This document shows, piece by piece, positions 45,817 through 52,638 of a DNA stretch of 64,000 nt. The translations under genes and the position numbers were made by a program. Source of the stretch: a virus; the IMG/VR virus record IMGVR_UViG_3300042350_002797, positions 300,555 to 364,554 of that record, one strand, 5' to 3'. Numbering within the stretch: the stretch's first letter is position 1; every line of letters starts with the position of its first letter. Under the pieces are notes generated by a model. The model saw only the letters and a program-made list of their open reading frames with translations, was not told the DNA's origin and ran no database searches.

Positions 45817-46099
45817 GTATCCTCCTAGTTATTTCATTAGAGAAAAGATGAAAGCCAAATTAGGATTCACAGTGCGTGAGCATACAGCTTGGAATGTGAA
45901 CAAAAACTACGATAAAGAATATGCGGCCTATGAAGAAGCTAAAATGAGTCAGGACGAGATGAACTATCTTCTGTCATTGCCGCCCGAACGTGGACGTACT
46001 AGAACAGAAATACATTTAGATTTTTACAGCGAAAACAAACGGACAATGTTCTTGCTCAAATACGCAGAGGAGTTAGCAGACGATGATAAAAGGAATTAA
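45755..46099 (+). CDS. WFxLRW-like protein with shifted motif
   Basis: 114 residues. It overlaps the EC...C gene by 62 nt in another frame; an inner ATG at 45770 would shorten this. TRTEIHLDFYSENKRTMFLLKYAEELAD ends with a motif similar to the WFxLRW family but not terminal. The middle is helical and charged. Long overlaps of this size are uncommon, so the exact start is uncertain. Confidence 0.6.
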   Translation: MKPIKMHKRTWTKINQKLRTEYPPSYFIREKMKAKLGFTVREHTAWNVNKNYDKEYAAYEEAKMSQDEMNYLLSLPPERGRTRTEIHLDFYSENKRTMFLLKYAEELADDDKRN

Positions 46100-46469
46100 C
46101 GGATCAAATTATGTAAGCGTAAGTGGCGGGCAAATGAACTTACCTTACATTAACGGCAGTGCTCTCAGTGCTGGACAGATGAGATTTAATCCTGGTACAC
46201 AGAATTTTGAAGTATATGATGGTATAACTTGGCAAAGTATTACGCCTTCATATGCCAATGTAGACTTACCGGACTGGGTAAAGGCCACACTTGATTGGGC
46301 ACATCAACATATGATGGATCAACAAAAATTAGATTATCTCTGTGAAAAATATCCCGGCCTAGAAAAAGCACGTGACAATTTCGAACTGTTCAAGAAGTTT
46401 GTTCTGGCACAGGAACAAGCTGATAATGGTCATCCGGTGGCCAATAGTGGTGTAAGTGCGGCTCCATAA
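46083..46469 (+). CDS. Small protein with beta-rich front and helical tail
   Basis: 128 residues. MIKGINGSNYVSVSGG, then NLPYINGSALSAG and VYDGITWQSI, are like small virion proteins; the tail is helical (DYLCEKYPGLEKARDNFELFKKFV). It overlaps the previous gene. It may be structural but sits outside the fibre block. No family recognised. Confidence 0.65.
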   Translation: MIKGINGSNYVSVSGGQMNLPYINGSALSAGQMRFNPGTQNFEVYDGITWQSITPSYANVDLPDWVKATLDWAHQHMMDQQKLDYLCEKYPGLEKARDNFELFKKFVLAQEQADNGHPVANSGVSAAP

Positions 46470-46514
46470 AAAGTATAGTTTTTTCTAGTTTTTTGGTAAG
46501 ATAAGTATTCTACT

Positions 46515-47351
46515 ATGAAAAAAATACTACTAGCTACTCTATTGGCATTTGCTTTTGCTGGTGCAGCAGACGCAAAGCCCAATAAAAAACATAAAAAGGC
46601 AAAGAGTCGTAAGGCTAAAACACATTTAGTTAAGAAGACTCCTAACTATAGCTACTATGCCACGGGCAGTTATGTGCTATTTGATTATGATAACGGTGAA
46701 TTCAGTGATGAGTTCAATCGTAATCAAGTACGCAGTATAGCCAGTATTACCAAGATGTTTACAGCTATTACCGTGATTAACAGTAGTGCTAACCTGTACG
46801 AAAAGCTATATGTCTCTGGTCATAACGGTGGTAAAGTGCCCAGAGGTACCTATGTTAGCCGTATGGACTTGCTCAAGGCCATGGTCATGAATTCCGATAA
46901 TCTAGCTGCTGAAGTACTGGCCAATAATCATCCTGGTGGATTTAATCAGTTTATCATAGATGCTAATACTTACAATCACAATATTGGTTTGATACACACA
47001 CAGATTGTGGACAGTTCAGGCTTGTTACCAGGTAATGTTAGCACAGCCAGCGAGCTAGTCCTGTTCTTGAACAGTATTAAAAACAATCCTGTGATACAGG
47101 ACATTGGAGCATTGCGTAATTTTGATCTGAGTGTGCCTAAAGGCAAAAAGAATGTACATATTAAATTTCACAACACTAATCCTGAACTGTATAAGTATGA
47201 TAACATCTTAATCAGCAAGACAGGATTTACCAATAGTGCTGGTCGTTGTGTTATGATGCTGGTAGAGAAAGGAAGCAAGGTCTACGGTTTGATTGTACTT
47301 GGACAACCAAATGTTCAACGTCGTAGTCAAATTGTAGCTCAACTAATGTAA
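46515..47351 (+). CDS. Penicillin-binding D,D-peptidase (S11-like)
   Basis: 278 residues. A signal peptide (MKKILLATLLAFAFAGAADA) is followed by a basic linker and an S11 serine peptidase core: SITK at 77-80 (catalytic Ser77, Lys80), SDN at 127-129 and KTG at 235-237. D-alanyl-D-alanine carboxypeptidases and PBP7-type endopeptidases use this set. It would act in the periplasm on peptidoglycan cross-links, perhaps to remodel wall during infection or block other phages. All three motifs are intact. Confidence 0.88.
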   Translation: MKKILLATLLAFAFAGAADAKPNKKHKKAKSRKAKTHLVKKTPNYSYYATGSYVLFDYDNGEFSDEFNRNQVRSIASITKMFTAITVINSSANLYEKLYVSGHNGGKVPRGTYVSRMDLLKAMVMNSDNLAAEVLANNHPGGFNQFIIDANTYNHNIGLIHTQIVDSSGLLPGNVSTASELVLFLNSIKNNPVIQDIGALRNFDLSVPKGKKNVHIKFHNTNPELYKYDNILISKTGFTNSAGRCVMMLVEKGSKVYGLIVLGQPNVQRRSQIVAQLM

Positions 47352-47695
47352 TGAGTGTAACAGGATATACAAATACATACTACACAGGATACCTAGGTGA
47401 GCCACCACTGAAACACACACGCGAGCACATGGTCATCGAAGATCGAGTACACAAAATACACGATGTAACTGTGCATCGTTTTACCATGGGTGATGTAGAA
47501 GATCCAGACTTATATGCTGCTGAACCAATTATAAAATGGCAAAACAGTGAACAAGGTTCCTGGGTCATGGAACATGCCATAGAATCACCAATTTGGCACA
47601 GAATGGTAGACCATGCTAGTTTTGGTTATACATATGTTATCCGTGCCAAACTCAAAGATGTAGATTATACGTTTTATCAACTCAAATGGTCTTGA
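47351..47695 (+). CDS. WFxLRW-family small protein, copy 7
   Basis: 114 residues. TAATG overlap with the D,D-peptidase. The end YTFYQLKWS and PIIKWQNSEQGSWVMEHA match the family in a longer form. The front (GYTNTYYTGYLGEPPLKHTREHM) is Tyr-rich. Function unknown. Confidence 0.68.
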   Translation: MSVTGYTNTYYTGYLGEPPLKHTREHMVIEDRVHKIHDVTVHRFTMGDVEDPDLYAAEPIIKWQNSEQGSWVMEHAIESPIWHRMVDHASFGYTYVIRAKLKDVDYTFYQLKWS

Positions 47696-47720
47696 CTTAA
47701 ACTCTAATCTGCTGTACAAT
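47692..47720 (+). promoter_or_regulatory. Sigma70-type promoter
   Basis: TTGACT (47692-47697) overlapping the previous stop, 17 nt, TACAAT (47715-47720). It precedes the gene at 47751, which has its own GGAG. Confidence 0.65.
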
Positions 47721-47750
47721 ACAACTATTAACAACTAATTTGGAGCCGTA

Positions 47751-48119
47751 ATGGCTAATATTGCTATGGTTGCTGGTTGGCAGCTTTTAAAAAGTTTTCG
47801 AGATGTAGAAGAACGGGCTAACAAGATTGGCCTAAAATTTGCTCCTTCTAAATATTCTGGCATGGAGTTCGATACTATTGCTCTTATGCCTTTAGACGAA
47901 CACTTACCTGTTTATAATAGAGAAGCAGAAATATTCGCAGGTACACTACAAGACATAGATAAATGGCTACGAGGTGTAGAGTGGGCTCGTAACTATGATG
48001 ACATAATGAAAGTGAGTACTCATGACAAACGACAAACCGCAGAGAGCAAGTATCAGCAAAGAGAGCTTCTTAAAGTTATCCGAGAAGGTGAAAAATCAAA
48101 AGGCATCGAGCGAGTCTGA
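47751..48119 (+). CDS. Unrecognised soluble protein
   Basis: 122 residues, charged. VAGWQLLKSFRDVEERANKIGLKF then a helical C-terminus. GGAG precedes the ATG and a sigma70 promoter lies just upstream. The zinc-ribbon gene starts inside its last 98 bases. No family recognised. Confidence 0.68.
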   Translation: MANIAMVAGWQLLKSFRDVEERANKIGLKFAPSKYSGMEFDTIALMPLDEHLPVYNREAEIFAGTLQDIDKWLRGVEWARNYDDIMKVSTHDKRQTAESKYQQRELLKVIREGEKSKGIERV

Positions 48120-48258
48120 CCTTGATGTGCCTATGAGCACCTATGTGTGTACAGGTTGCGGTCGTAAACTGTTTGATATGAACCTTTACTTTTATGGTAA
48201 AGAGAGTACCAAATGTCTTTGGTGTACTAAGTTTCCTAAACAGAAAGAACGCAGATGA
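48022..48258 (+). CDS. Small zinc-ribbon protein, long overlap with the previous gene
   Basis: 78 residues. YVCTGCGRKLFDMNLYFYGK then KCLWCTK makes a four-Cys zinc ribbon. The front half is Lys/Ser-rich. The 98-nt overlap in another frame is unusual; an inner ATG at 48133 would avoid it but has no clear ribosome site. Possibly DNA- or RNA-binding. Confidence 0.62.
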   Translation: MTNDKPQRASISKESFLKLSEKVKNQKASSESDLDVPMSTYVCTGCGRKLFDMNLYFYGKESTKCLWCTKFPKQKERR

Positions 48259-48452
48259 AAATAAACTTAACCTGTACTAATTGCGGTGTCGAAGTAAGAA
48301 ATGGTAATGGCTGGTTCCTTAGCGGCTACTACAGCATATCAGGATACTTCTGTAGTCAGTGTTACGACAAGGTATCACACGATAGTTATGGTCAACCCGA
48401 ACGACCAAAGGATTATATGTTGATGTTACTCAAACACGGAGAAAAGATTTGA
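48255..48452 (+). CDS. Small zinc-ribbon protein
   Basis: 65 residues. CTNCGVEVRNGNGWFLSG and YFCSQCYDK give two CxxC pairs. ATGA overlap with the previous ribbon gene, so the two ribbons are coupled. Function unknown. Confidence 0.68.
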   Translation: MKINLTCTNCGVEVRNGNGWFLSGYYSISGYFCSQCYDKVSHDSYGQPERPKDYMLMLLKHGEKI

Positions 48453-48655
48453 ACGAACGAATTAGAGAACTTGCTAGAGAGTCTGGATTCTATGCTAATC
48501 CAGATGTTGAAAAATTTGAAAAGTTCGCTCGGTTGATTGTGCGAGAGTGTGCCCAAGTTAGTGAAGATGATATCACCGATGGAGATGCTTGTTGTACTAA
48601 TACCGCAGTTAGAATTGCTAAACAGATTAAGAAACATTTCGGAGTTGAAGAATGA
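48449..48655 (+). CDS. MN[SE]xI-family small protein, copy 3
   Basis: 68 residues from a TTG start behind GGAG (CACGGAG), with the TTG overlapping the previous TGA. NERIRELARESG, FARLIVRECAQVS and KKHFGVEE align with the copies at 41723 and 41935. Function unknown. Confidence 0.7.
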   Translation: MNERIRELARESGFYANPDVEKFEKFARLIVRECAQVSEDDITDGDACCTNTAVRIAKQIKKHFGVEE

Positions 48656-48897
48656 TCTCACTGAGTTTTAACATACGCAACCCATACAGTGATAGATTCG
48701 AAACTTTGGCTAATCCTAGTTGGGAACTTAGCCAATATAAAATGCTAGAGTTGCAATTTGATAAAACCACAGATATCGTAGGATTTGATTTTAGATTGAC
48801 TACTAGACAGAGTCATAGTGGTCTATTCCTTAGCCTAGCGTTACTGGGATTTGAAGCTATCATACACTTCTACGACACAAGACATTGGGTGAACTAA
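48652..48897 (+). CDS. Small beta-rich protein
   Basis: 81 residues. Alternating strands (SLSFNIRNPYSDRFETL, LELQFDKTTDIVGFDFRLT) and an ending IIHFYDTRHWVN. A hydrophobic stretch LFLSLALLGFEAI is short for a membrane span. ATGA with the previous gene. This kind of small phage protein is common; function unknown. Confidence 0.65.
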   Translation: MISLSFNIRNPYSDRFETLANPSWELSQYKMLELQFDKTTDIVGFDFRLTTRQSHSGLFLSLALLGFEAIIHFYDTRHWVN

Positions 48898-49032
48898 ATG
48901 ATATTAGAAATGATAGTGTGGGGATTCTTTTCAGCCTGGGGCTGGATTGGTGCCAACTATATCAAAGATAAGATATGGCCCGAACAGCCTCCTGCTATCG
49001 TACAACCTGAAAAGAAAGATGAAAAACAATGA
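48898..49032 (+). CDS. Small membrane protein
   Basis: 44 residues, MILEMIVWGFFSAWGWIGAN then a charged Pro/Lys tail. One membrane span, N-terminal. Starts directly after the previous stop and ends in an ATGA overlap with the next gene. Function unknown. Confidence 0.6.
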   Translation: MILEMIVWGFFSAWGWIGANYIKDKIWPEQPPAIVQPEKKDEKQ

Positions 49033-49187
49033 CAACTTATATTTTAGTTTTTTGGTTAGCTACGCCTAGTAACTTTGCTGAACATAACAGATATCAATCC
49101 GAAAACGAATGTCGTCAAGCTGCAATCGTGTGGAATCAAAGACTTCAACAGGTTAAATCTAAAATGATAGCAGAGTGTAGACTATGA
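49029..49187 (+). CDS. EC...C family small protein
   Basis: 52 residues. MTTYILVFWLATPS, NECRQAAIVWNQRL and AECRL are the family marks. Coupled to both neighbours by ATGA. Function unknown. Confidence 0.65.
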   Translation: MTTYILVFWLATPSNFAEHNRYQSENECRQAAIVWNQRLQQVKSKMIAECRL

Positions 49188-49414
49188 CCAAATATAAAAT
49201 TGTAGAAGAAAAAGACGGCAATGGTGATGTCCATTACGAAATATGGACTGAACAGAAATTTCTTTGGTGGGCTTTCTGGAGTCCAATCAAACATAATGAT
49301 TCAGATACTTACAGAATAACTAGAAAGTTTAGCACCTTAGAAAGTGCTAAAAAGTTTATCAATGTTCACTATCGGGAACGTCGTGTAGTAGAGGAAGGCC
49401 AAATTGAAAACTAA
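49184..49414 (+). CDS. Conserved small phage protein with KYKIVEEKDGNG start
   Basis: 76 residues. A beta-rich fold (YKIVEEKDGNGDVHYEIWTEQ) with a Trp cluster (WWAFWSPI). A recognisable type in phages, function unknown. It overlaps the next gene by 11 nt. Confidence 0.68.
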   Translation: MTKYKIVEEKDGNGDVHYEIWTEQKFLWWAFWSPIKHNDSDTYRITRKFSTLESAKKFINVHYRERRVVEEGQIEN

Positions 49415-49613
49415 AGAAGAAATTATAACTGGTATGTGCTACACTTGGCGTCATGACTACGGTTTGAACAAACAATCCGATGACACAGTCATCAGTTCGA
49501 TTACTGCCGGCATGTCAGATTCGGAAAGACAGAGTCTTTACAAACAGATGGAACAATTGTATACTCATCACATACAACCGTTAGTTGAAGAAATTAATCA
49601 GCTAAAGAATTGA
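49404..49613 (+). CDS. Small helical phage protein (TTG start)
   Basis: 69 residues from TTG 49404 behind GAGGAAGG. TWRHDYGLNKQSDD and SDSERQSLYKQMEQLYTHHI resemble a small conserved phage family. Ends 28 nt before the suppressor-type tRNA. Function unknown. Confidence 0.68.
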   Translation: MKTKEEIITGMCYTWRHDYGLNKQSDDTVISSITAGMSDSERQSLYKQMEQLYTHHIQPLVEEINQLKN

Positions 49614-49641
49614 CCGTGGGGAAAGACCCATACAGATTAAA

Positions 49642-49717
49642 GCACTGGTAGCTCAACGGTTAGAGCCGGAGTCTCTAAAGCTCAAGGTTATGGGTTCGAA
49701 TCCCATTCGGTGCACCA
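49642..49717 (+). tRNA. tRNA with anticodon CUA (amber suppressor type)
   Basis: 76 nt including an encoded CCA. The acceptor GCACTGG pairs TCGGTGC (one wobble at 5, one at 7). D stem GCTC/GAGC, T arm ATGGG-TTCGAAT-CCCAT, 5-nt variable loop, discriminator A. The anticodon loop is CTCTAAA with T33, so the anticodon is CTA, which reads UAG. The anticodon stem has a G-A mismatch at 27-43 and a T-G pair at 31-39. The amino acid is not readable from the sequence; the short variable arm argues against Ser, Leu or bacterial Tyr types. Confidence 0.88.
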
Positions 49718-49732
49718 AACAAAGGAAATATT

Positions 49733-49975
49733 ATGACTTATCAATTTGAACTGGATGTCAGCACTAACATCGATGCTCAAACTGTTGAACAAATTGTTGC
49801 TAACATTGTACAAGAACGTACAGGTAAACAAGTAGATAAAATACTAACCAAAATGACCGACGGTAAGTTCGACGGTTTTGAAATACATTTTGTCAGCGAA
49901 ATAGCAGATACTACACCTAGTAAAAAAGAACATATAATTGATAAAACATTTAAGGTGTTTAAATGGGATCAATAA
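49733..49975 (+). CDS. Small soluble protein after the tRNA
   Basis: 80 residues with AAAGGAAA before the ATG. VEQIVANIVQERTGKQVDKILTKMTDGKFDGFEIHFV then a charged tail. A single alpha/beta domain. Ends 30 nt before the amber-containing gene. No family recognised. Confidence 0.68.
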   Translation: MTYQFELDVSTNIDAQTVEQIVANIVQERTGKQVDKILTKMTDGKFDGFEIHFVSEIADTTPSKKEHIIDKTFKVFKWDQ

Positions 49976-50005
49976 ATACATTGCTAATTTTTTAAGGAGA
50001 TTAAA

Positions 50006-50569
50006 ATGGCATAGATTGAATTTGCATGTGATGATATAGTTTTCCACTTTAACAAGAAACATTTGGAAGACTCGACTATTCCTATGTGGGTCGTTAAATT
50101 TCATGGGGAAACTTATTATGTAGAACACGTTGACTGCGATGTTCCGTGGAGCACAAAAGAAACGCCAACAAACAGTCATACCAAGGGCAGTATTAAGGTC
50201 AAGAATGTATTACTTACAATCGACGACAACAACTGTGCCCACATTACTAATTTAACACTAATTGATAAAGTAAGACTGCGTAACCAACGGTTAGGCATTA
50301 CTCGTATCATCTTTGCGTATGGCAATAAAATGCATAACGCCTTAATGGCTAACGAGTATAAACACAGTCCATTTAAGAACGTTAGTGGGGGATGCGGAAC
50401 TGCTTGGGTAGTTTGTGATTTACTCAAAAAGACAGAGTACACTTTGGCCAGTTTAAAATATAGCAACGATTTCAGAGTGCTCAAACCAAACGAAGCTTAT
50501 TACAAAGCCTATGATGATCCAAATCAAAAATGGATTGAAGAAGATGAACTTGACTACGAAGAGGAATGA
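50006..50569 (+). CDS. Conserved phage protein with in-frame TAG at codon 3
   Basis: ATG 50006 sits 6 nt after AAGGAG, the best site in the block, and reads ATG GCA TAG ATT GAA. From codon 4 the frame stays open to TGA at 50567-50569, giving 187 residues if TAG is read. The sequence after the TAG (IEFACDDIVFHFNKKHL, MWVVKFHGETYYVEHVDC) is coherent and resembles a conserved phage protein without known function. Later starts (TTG 50063, ATG 50084) lack a good ribosome site. It lies just downstream of the CUA tRNA. Confidence 0.82.
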
Positions 50570-50578
50570 TAGTATACT

Positions 50579-50773
50579 ATGAACATGGTAATACAATTAC
50601 AAAGAGATATTAATTTTAATCAATTGGAAGCAGACTTAGAAGCGTTAAGACTCACACCAAAAAAAGATTATAAATTAACGTTTCATTACGAAGATAATGA
50701 AATATCCATAGAGTTTATGAACCCTATGAAAGCCAGTTTATGGAGAATTGCGGTTGGCTATAAGTATATCTGA
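50579..50773 (+). CDS. Small soluble phage protein
   Basis: 64 residues. IQLQRDINFNQLEADLEALRL then KDYKLTFHYEDNEISIEF. A compact alpha/beta design. No strong ribosome site. It overlaps the next start region. Function unknown. Confidence 0.65.
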   Translation: MNMVIQLQRDINFNQLEADLEALRLTPKKDYKLTFHYEDNEISIEFMNPMKASLWRIAVGYKYI

Positions 50774-51095
50774 TTGTGCAAAAGTTGTACGTTTTGGTCG
50801 AGTGGCTGTGATCCACAGTCCTCAGCATGGTGCTGGCTGGTATAGCTGGCATCGTATTGAAGAATTACTGTTTGATCCACAACTGGTTGACATGATCGAA
50901 CGCGGAGCCGAGGCTGAAGAAGTAGAAGCCTACTGCGAAGAACACTATCAAAACGAACACAAATCCGCTTATTGGGGCGGTGTAGATGATCTTGTGATTA
51001 CTTGGATTCCCGAAGGCAGCTTATTTCGTATAGACGAATACGACGGTGCCGAAACTATTGTACTACAAGACGATGACCTCTGGATCGTTGCCTGA
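50748..51095 (+). CDS. Conserved phage protein with HSPQHGAGWYSWH motif
   Basis: 115 residues from TTG 50748; TTG 50754 is an alternative, placed at a better distance from GGAG. VRFGRVAVIHSPQHGAGWYSWHRIEELLFDP and WIPEGSLFRIDEYDGAETIVLQDDD define a widespread small phage family without known function. Confidence 0.72.
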   Translation: MRLAISISDCAKVVRFGRVAVIHSPQHGAGWYSWHRIEELLFDPQLVDMIERGAEAEEVEAYCEEHYQNEHKSAYWGGVDDLVITWIPEGSLFRIDEYDGAETIVLQDDDLWIVA

Positions 51096-51321
51096 CTCTA
51101 TCAGAGTCTATCTAACAGACGAACATCATCCGGATCTTGACTATAATCGTATGAGATTGTATTTTATAGATGCTGCTATCTGGGCTACTAAACATTGTCC
51201 AAGTTATAAACGATTTGACATACAAGATGTGGCTGACCATAGCCTAACCTGTGATCAAATTGCTGAATATGAATTCACCGACGAAAAGGATGTGATGTGG
51301 TTTAAATTGAGGTGGCGATGA
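51073..51321 (+). CDS. WFxLRW-family small protein, copy 8
   Basis: 82 residues from ATG 51073, overlapping the previous gene by 23 nt. VYLTDEHHPDLDYNRMRLYF and the end VMWFKLRWR match the family. No good ribosome site, so it probably depends on translation of the previous gene. Confidence 0.66.
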   Translation: MTSGSLPDSIRVYLTDEHHPDLDYNRMRLYFIDAAIWATKHCPSYKRFDIQDVADHSLTCDQIAEYEFTDEKDVMWFKLRWR

Positions 51322-51530
51322 ACGAAATCTTAAAAGACATTTATTATTTGATCCTTGTATTTGCGGTTACTTGGGTAGCTTTTTATCTGGGTACTAGGCA
51401 TGACACTGTGGAACGACGTACTAATAGATATGATTGTGCTCTTACTGAATTTGTAGCTGACATTCCACAGGATGTTAGAAACGAGTGTAGACGTCGTAGA
51501 ATTGACTCAATAAATAAACAAAAGGACTAA
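51318..51530 (+). CDS. Small inner-membrane protein
   Basis: 70 residues from ATG 51318 (ATGA). One span (YYLILVFAVTWVAFYLGT) then a charged region with two Cys. A possible partner for a short lipoprotein as an inner-membrane spanin, but distance and sequence give no proof. Confidence 0.66.
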   Translation: MNEILKDIYYLILVFAVTWVAFYLGTRHDTVERRTNRYDCALTEFVADIPQDVRNECRRRRIDSINKQKD

Positions 51531-51531
51531 C

Positions 51532-51897
51532 ATGGATTTCTTAATGGGAATATTAGTGGGCATTGGTATTGGCTTCCTTTGGGGAGTATGGCGTGCTACA
51601 CAAAGTTTTATAGAACGTATTGTTGAGAAGCCCGAGGAGATACGTGAAATCATGGCCAGGGTAGAACGTGCAACACGAGAAGACGCTGCGGAATCCTCTA
51701 GTCAAGAATCTAAATCCAAATCAAAAGAGGAATACCGTACAGAATGGCATCAAGGCGTGTGTTATCTATACGACCATAATGATAACTTTATGGCACAAGG
51801 TGCTGATGTTGTCGAAGCCATGAATAACGCTGAACGACGATTCCCAGGATTGAAGCTGAACTTTCGAGTAAATGATCCTGACAAATCCCACCAATAA
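51532..51897 (+). CDS. Membrane-anchored protein with small C-terminal domain
   Basis: 121 residues. A Gly-rich N-terminal span (FLMGILVGIGIGFLWGVW), a Ser/Lys linker and a C-terminal domain (GVCYLYDHNDNFMAQGADVVEAMNNAERRFPG). A type seen in large phages; function unknown. Starts one base after the previous stop. Confidence 0.68.
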   Translation: MDFLMGILVGIGIGFLWGVWRATQSFIERIVEKPEEIREIMARVERATREDAAESSSQESKSKSKEEYRTEWHQGVCYLYDHNDNFMAQGADVVEAMNNAERRFPGLKLNFRVNDPDKSHQ

Positions 51898-51899
51898 GT

Positions 51900-51928
51900 T
51901 TGCTCTTGTACAAACTATAACATATAAT
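51900..51928 (+). promoter_or_regulatory. Sigma70-type promoter with weak -35
   Basis: TTGCTC (51900-51905), 17 nt, TATAAT (51923-51928), 60 nt before the HTH gene. The leader holds a small hairpin ACTGC-ACAA-GCAGT (51937-51950). Confidence 0.6.
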
Positions 51929-51987
51929 AGCGATTAACTGCACAAGCAGTCTTTAAAGCCTGTTTATTAACTTAAAGGAGATTAGGC

Positions 51988-52257
51988 ATGTTTCAAAAAC
52001 TTAACAAAGGCACCAAGGCCTTCAAACTTTTCACTGCACTATACAACGGTGAGACCCTTACCCCAGCACAGATTCAAAAGCGTTTTGGTATCAAAAACGT
52101 GACTGCTGAAGTTAGCCGTGTACGTCAAGGTGGATACGCTGTCTATGCTAAGACAGAACGAGCTACTAATGGTCAACGTGTTACCCGTTACGAAATGGGT
52201 CAGCCAAGCCGTAACATTGTAGCTGCCGGTTATCGTGCTCTTGCACTAGGTCTATAA
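51988..52257 (+). CDS. Helix-turn-helix DNA-binding protein
   Basis: 89 residues. LFTALYNGETLTPAQIQKRFGIKNVTAEVSRVRQGGYAVYA has the length and spacing of a winged helix-turn-helix; NIVAAGYRALALGL closes it. AAAGGAGA lies before the ATG. It has its own promoter and terminator, so it is a single-gene unit, probably a phage regulator or nucleoid-type protein. Confidence 0.78.
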   Translation: MFQKLNKGTKAFKLFTALYNGETLTPAQIQKRFGIKNVTAEVSRVRQGGYAVYAKTERATNGQRVTRYEMGQPSRNIVAAGYRALALGL

Positions 52258-52288
52258 ACCGTAGCCAAGTAGTTACTGGCGGTTTAGA

Positions 52289-52312
52289 AGCACTGTTCGC
52301 AGTGCTTTTTTT
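52289..52312 (+). terminator. Rho-independent terminator
   Basis: AGCACTG, loop TTCG, CAGTGCT, then six T. It follows the helix-turn-helix gene by 31 nt. Confidence 0.92.
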
Positions 52313-52317
52313 ATGGG

Positions 52318-52323
52318 TAAATA
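52318..52323 (+). promoter_or_regulatory. T4-late-like promoter box
   Basis: TAAATA followed by TTCGTGGAGCGAGCA and ATG at 52339: 15 nt, with GGAG inside. Directly after the terminator, so the next gene needs a new start. Confidence 0.5.
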
Positions 52324-52338
52324 TTCGTGGAGCGAGCA

Positions 52339-52560
52339 ATGTTATTCATAGATCAAGACCCTGACACGGGCATCAACACCTATATGGTGTGCAATGACGC
52401 AGGACTGTGTCTTATACGTACTACCAGTAGTCGTATAGCTAATTTTGTCGAACGTCACAGTCGAGGTGTAGCTCCAAGCCTGAGGCTCACTGTGGGAGGA
52501 GATCCAGGTACTCGAACTAATCAACATCTTTGGCAACATGTTAGACGTTGGTCAAAATAA
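52339..52560 (+). CDS. Small soluble protein
   Basis: 73 residues from ATG 52339; a GTG at 52327 is less likely as GGAG is placed for the ATG. FIDQDPDTGINTYMVCNDAGLCLIR then a basic tail (RTNQHLWQHVRRWSK). No family recognised. Confidence 0.65.
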   Translation: MLFIDQDPDTGINTYMVCNDAGLCLIRTTSSRIANFVERHSRGVAPSLRLTVGGDPGTRTNQHLWQHVRRWSK

Positions 52561-52598
52561 ACTGCTCACATTTGCCCTACCCCTATTAGCCTAGGTAG

Positions 52599-52604
52599 TA
52601 AATA
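52599..52604 (+). promoter_or_regulatory. T4-late-like promoter box
   Basis: TAAATA with ATTCTC after it, 34 nt before the ATG of the histone-like protein. Spacing is longer than at the other sites. Confidence 0.4.
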
Positions 52605-52638
52605 TTCTCTGTAGTAAGCCAACCCTTAAGGAGAATAT

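Noticed and set aside
49642-49717. Reading the 49.6 kb tRNA as tRNA-Arg (TCT)
   Set aside because: That would place C, not T, at position 33 and break the anticodon stem. With T33 in place the anticodon is CTA.
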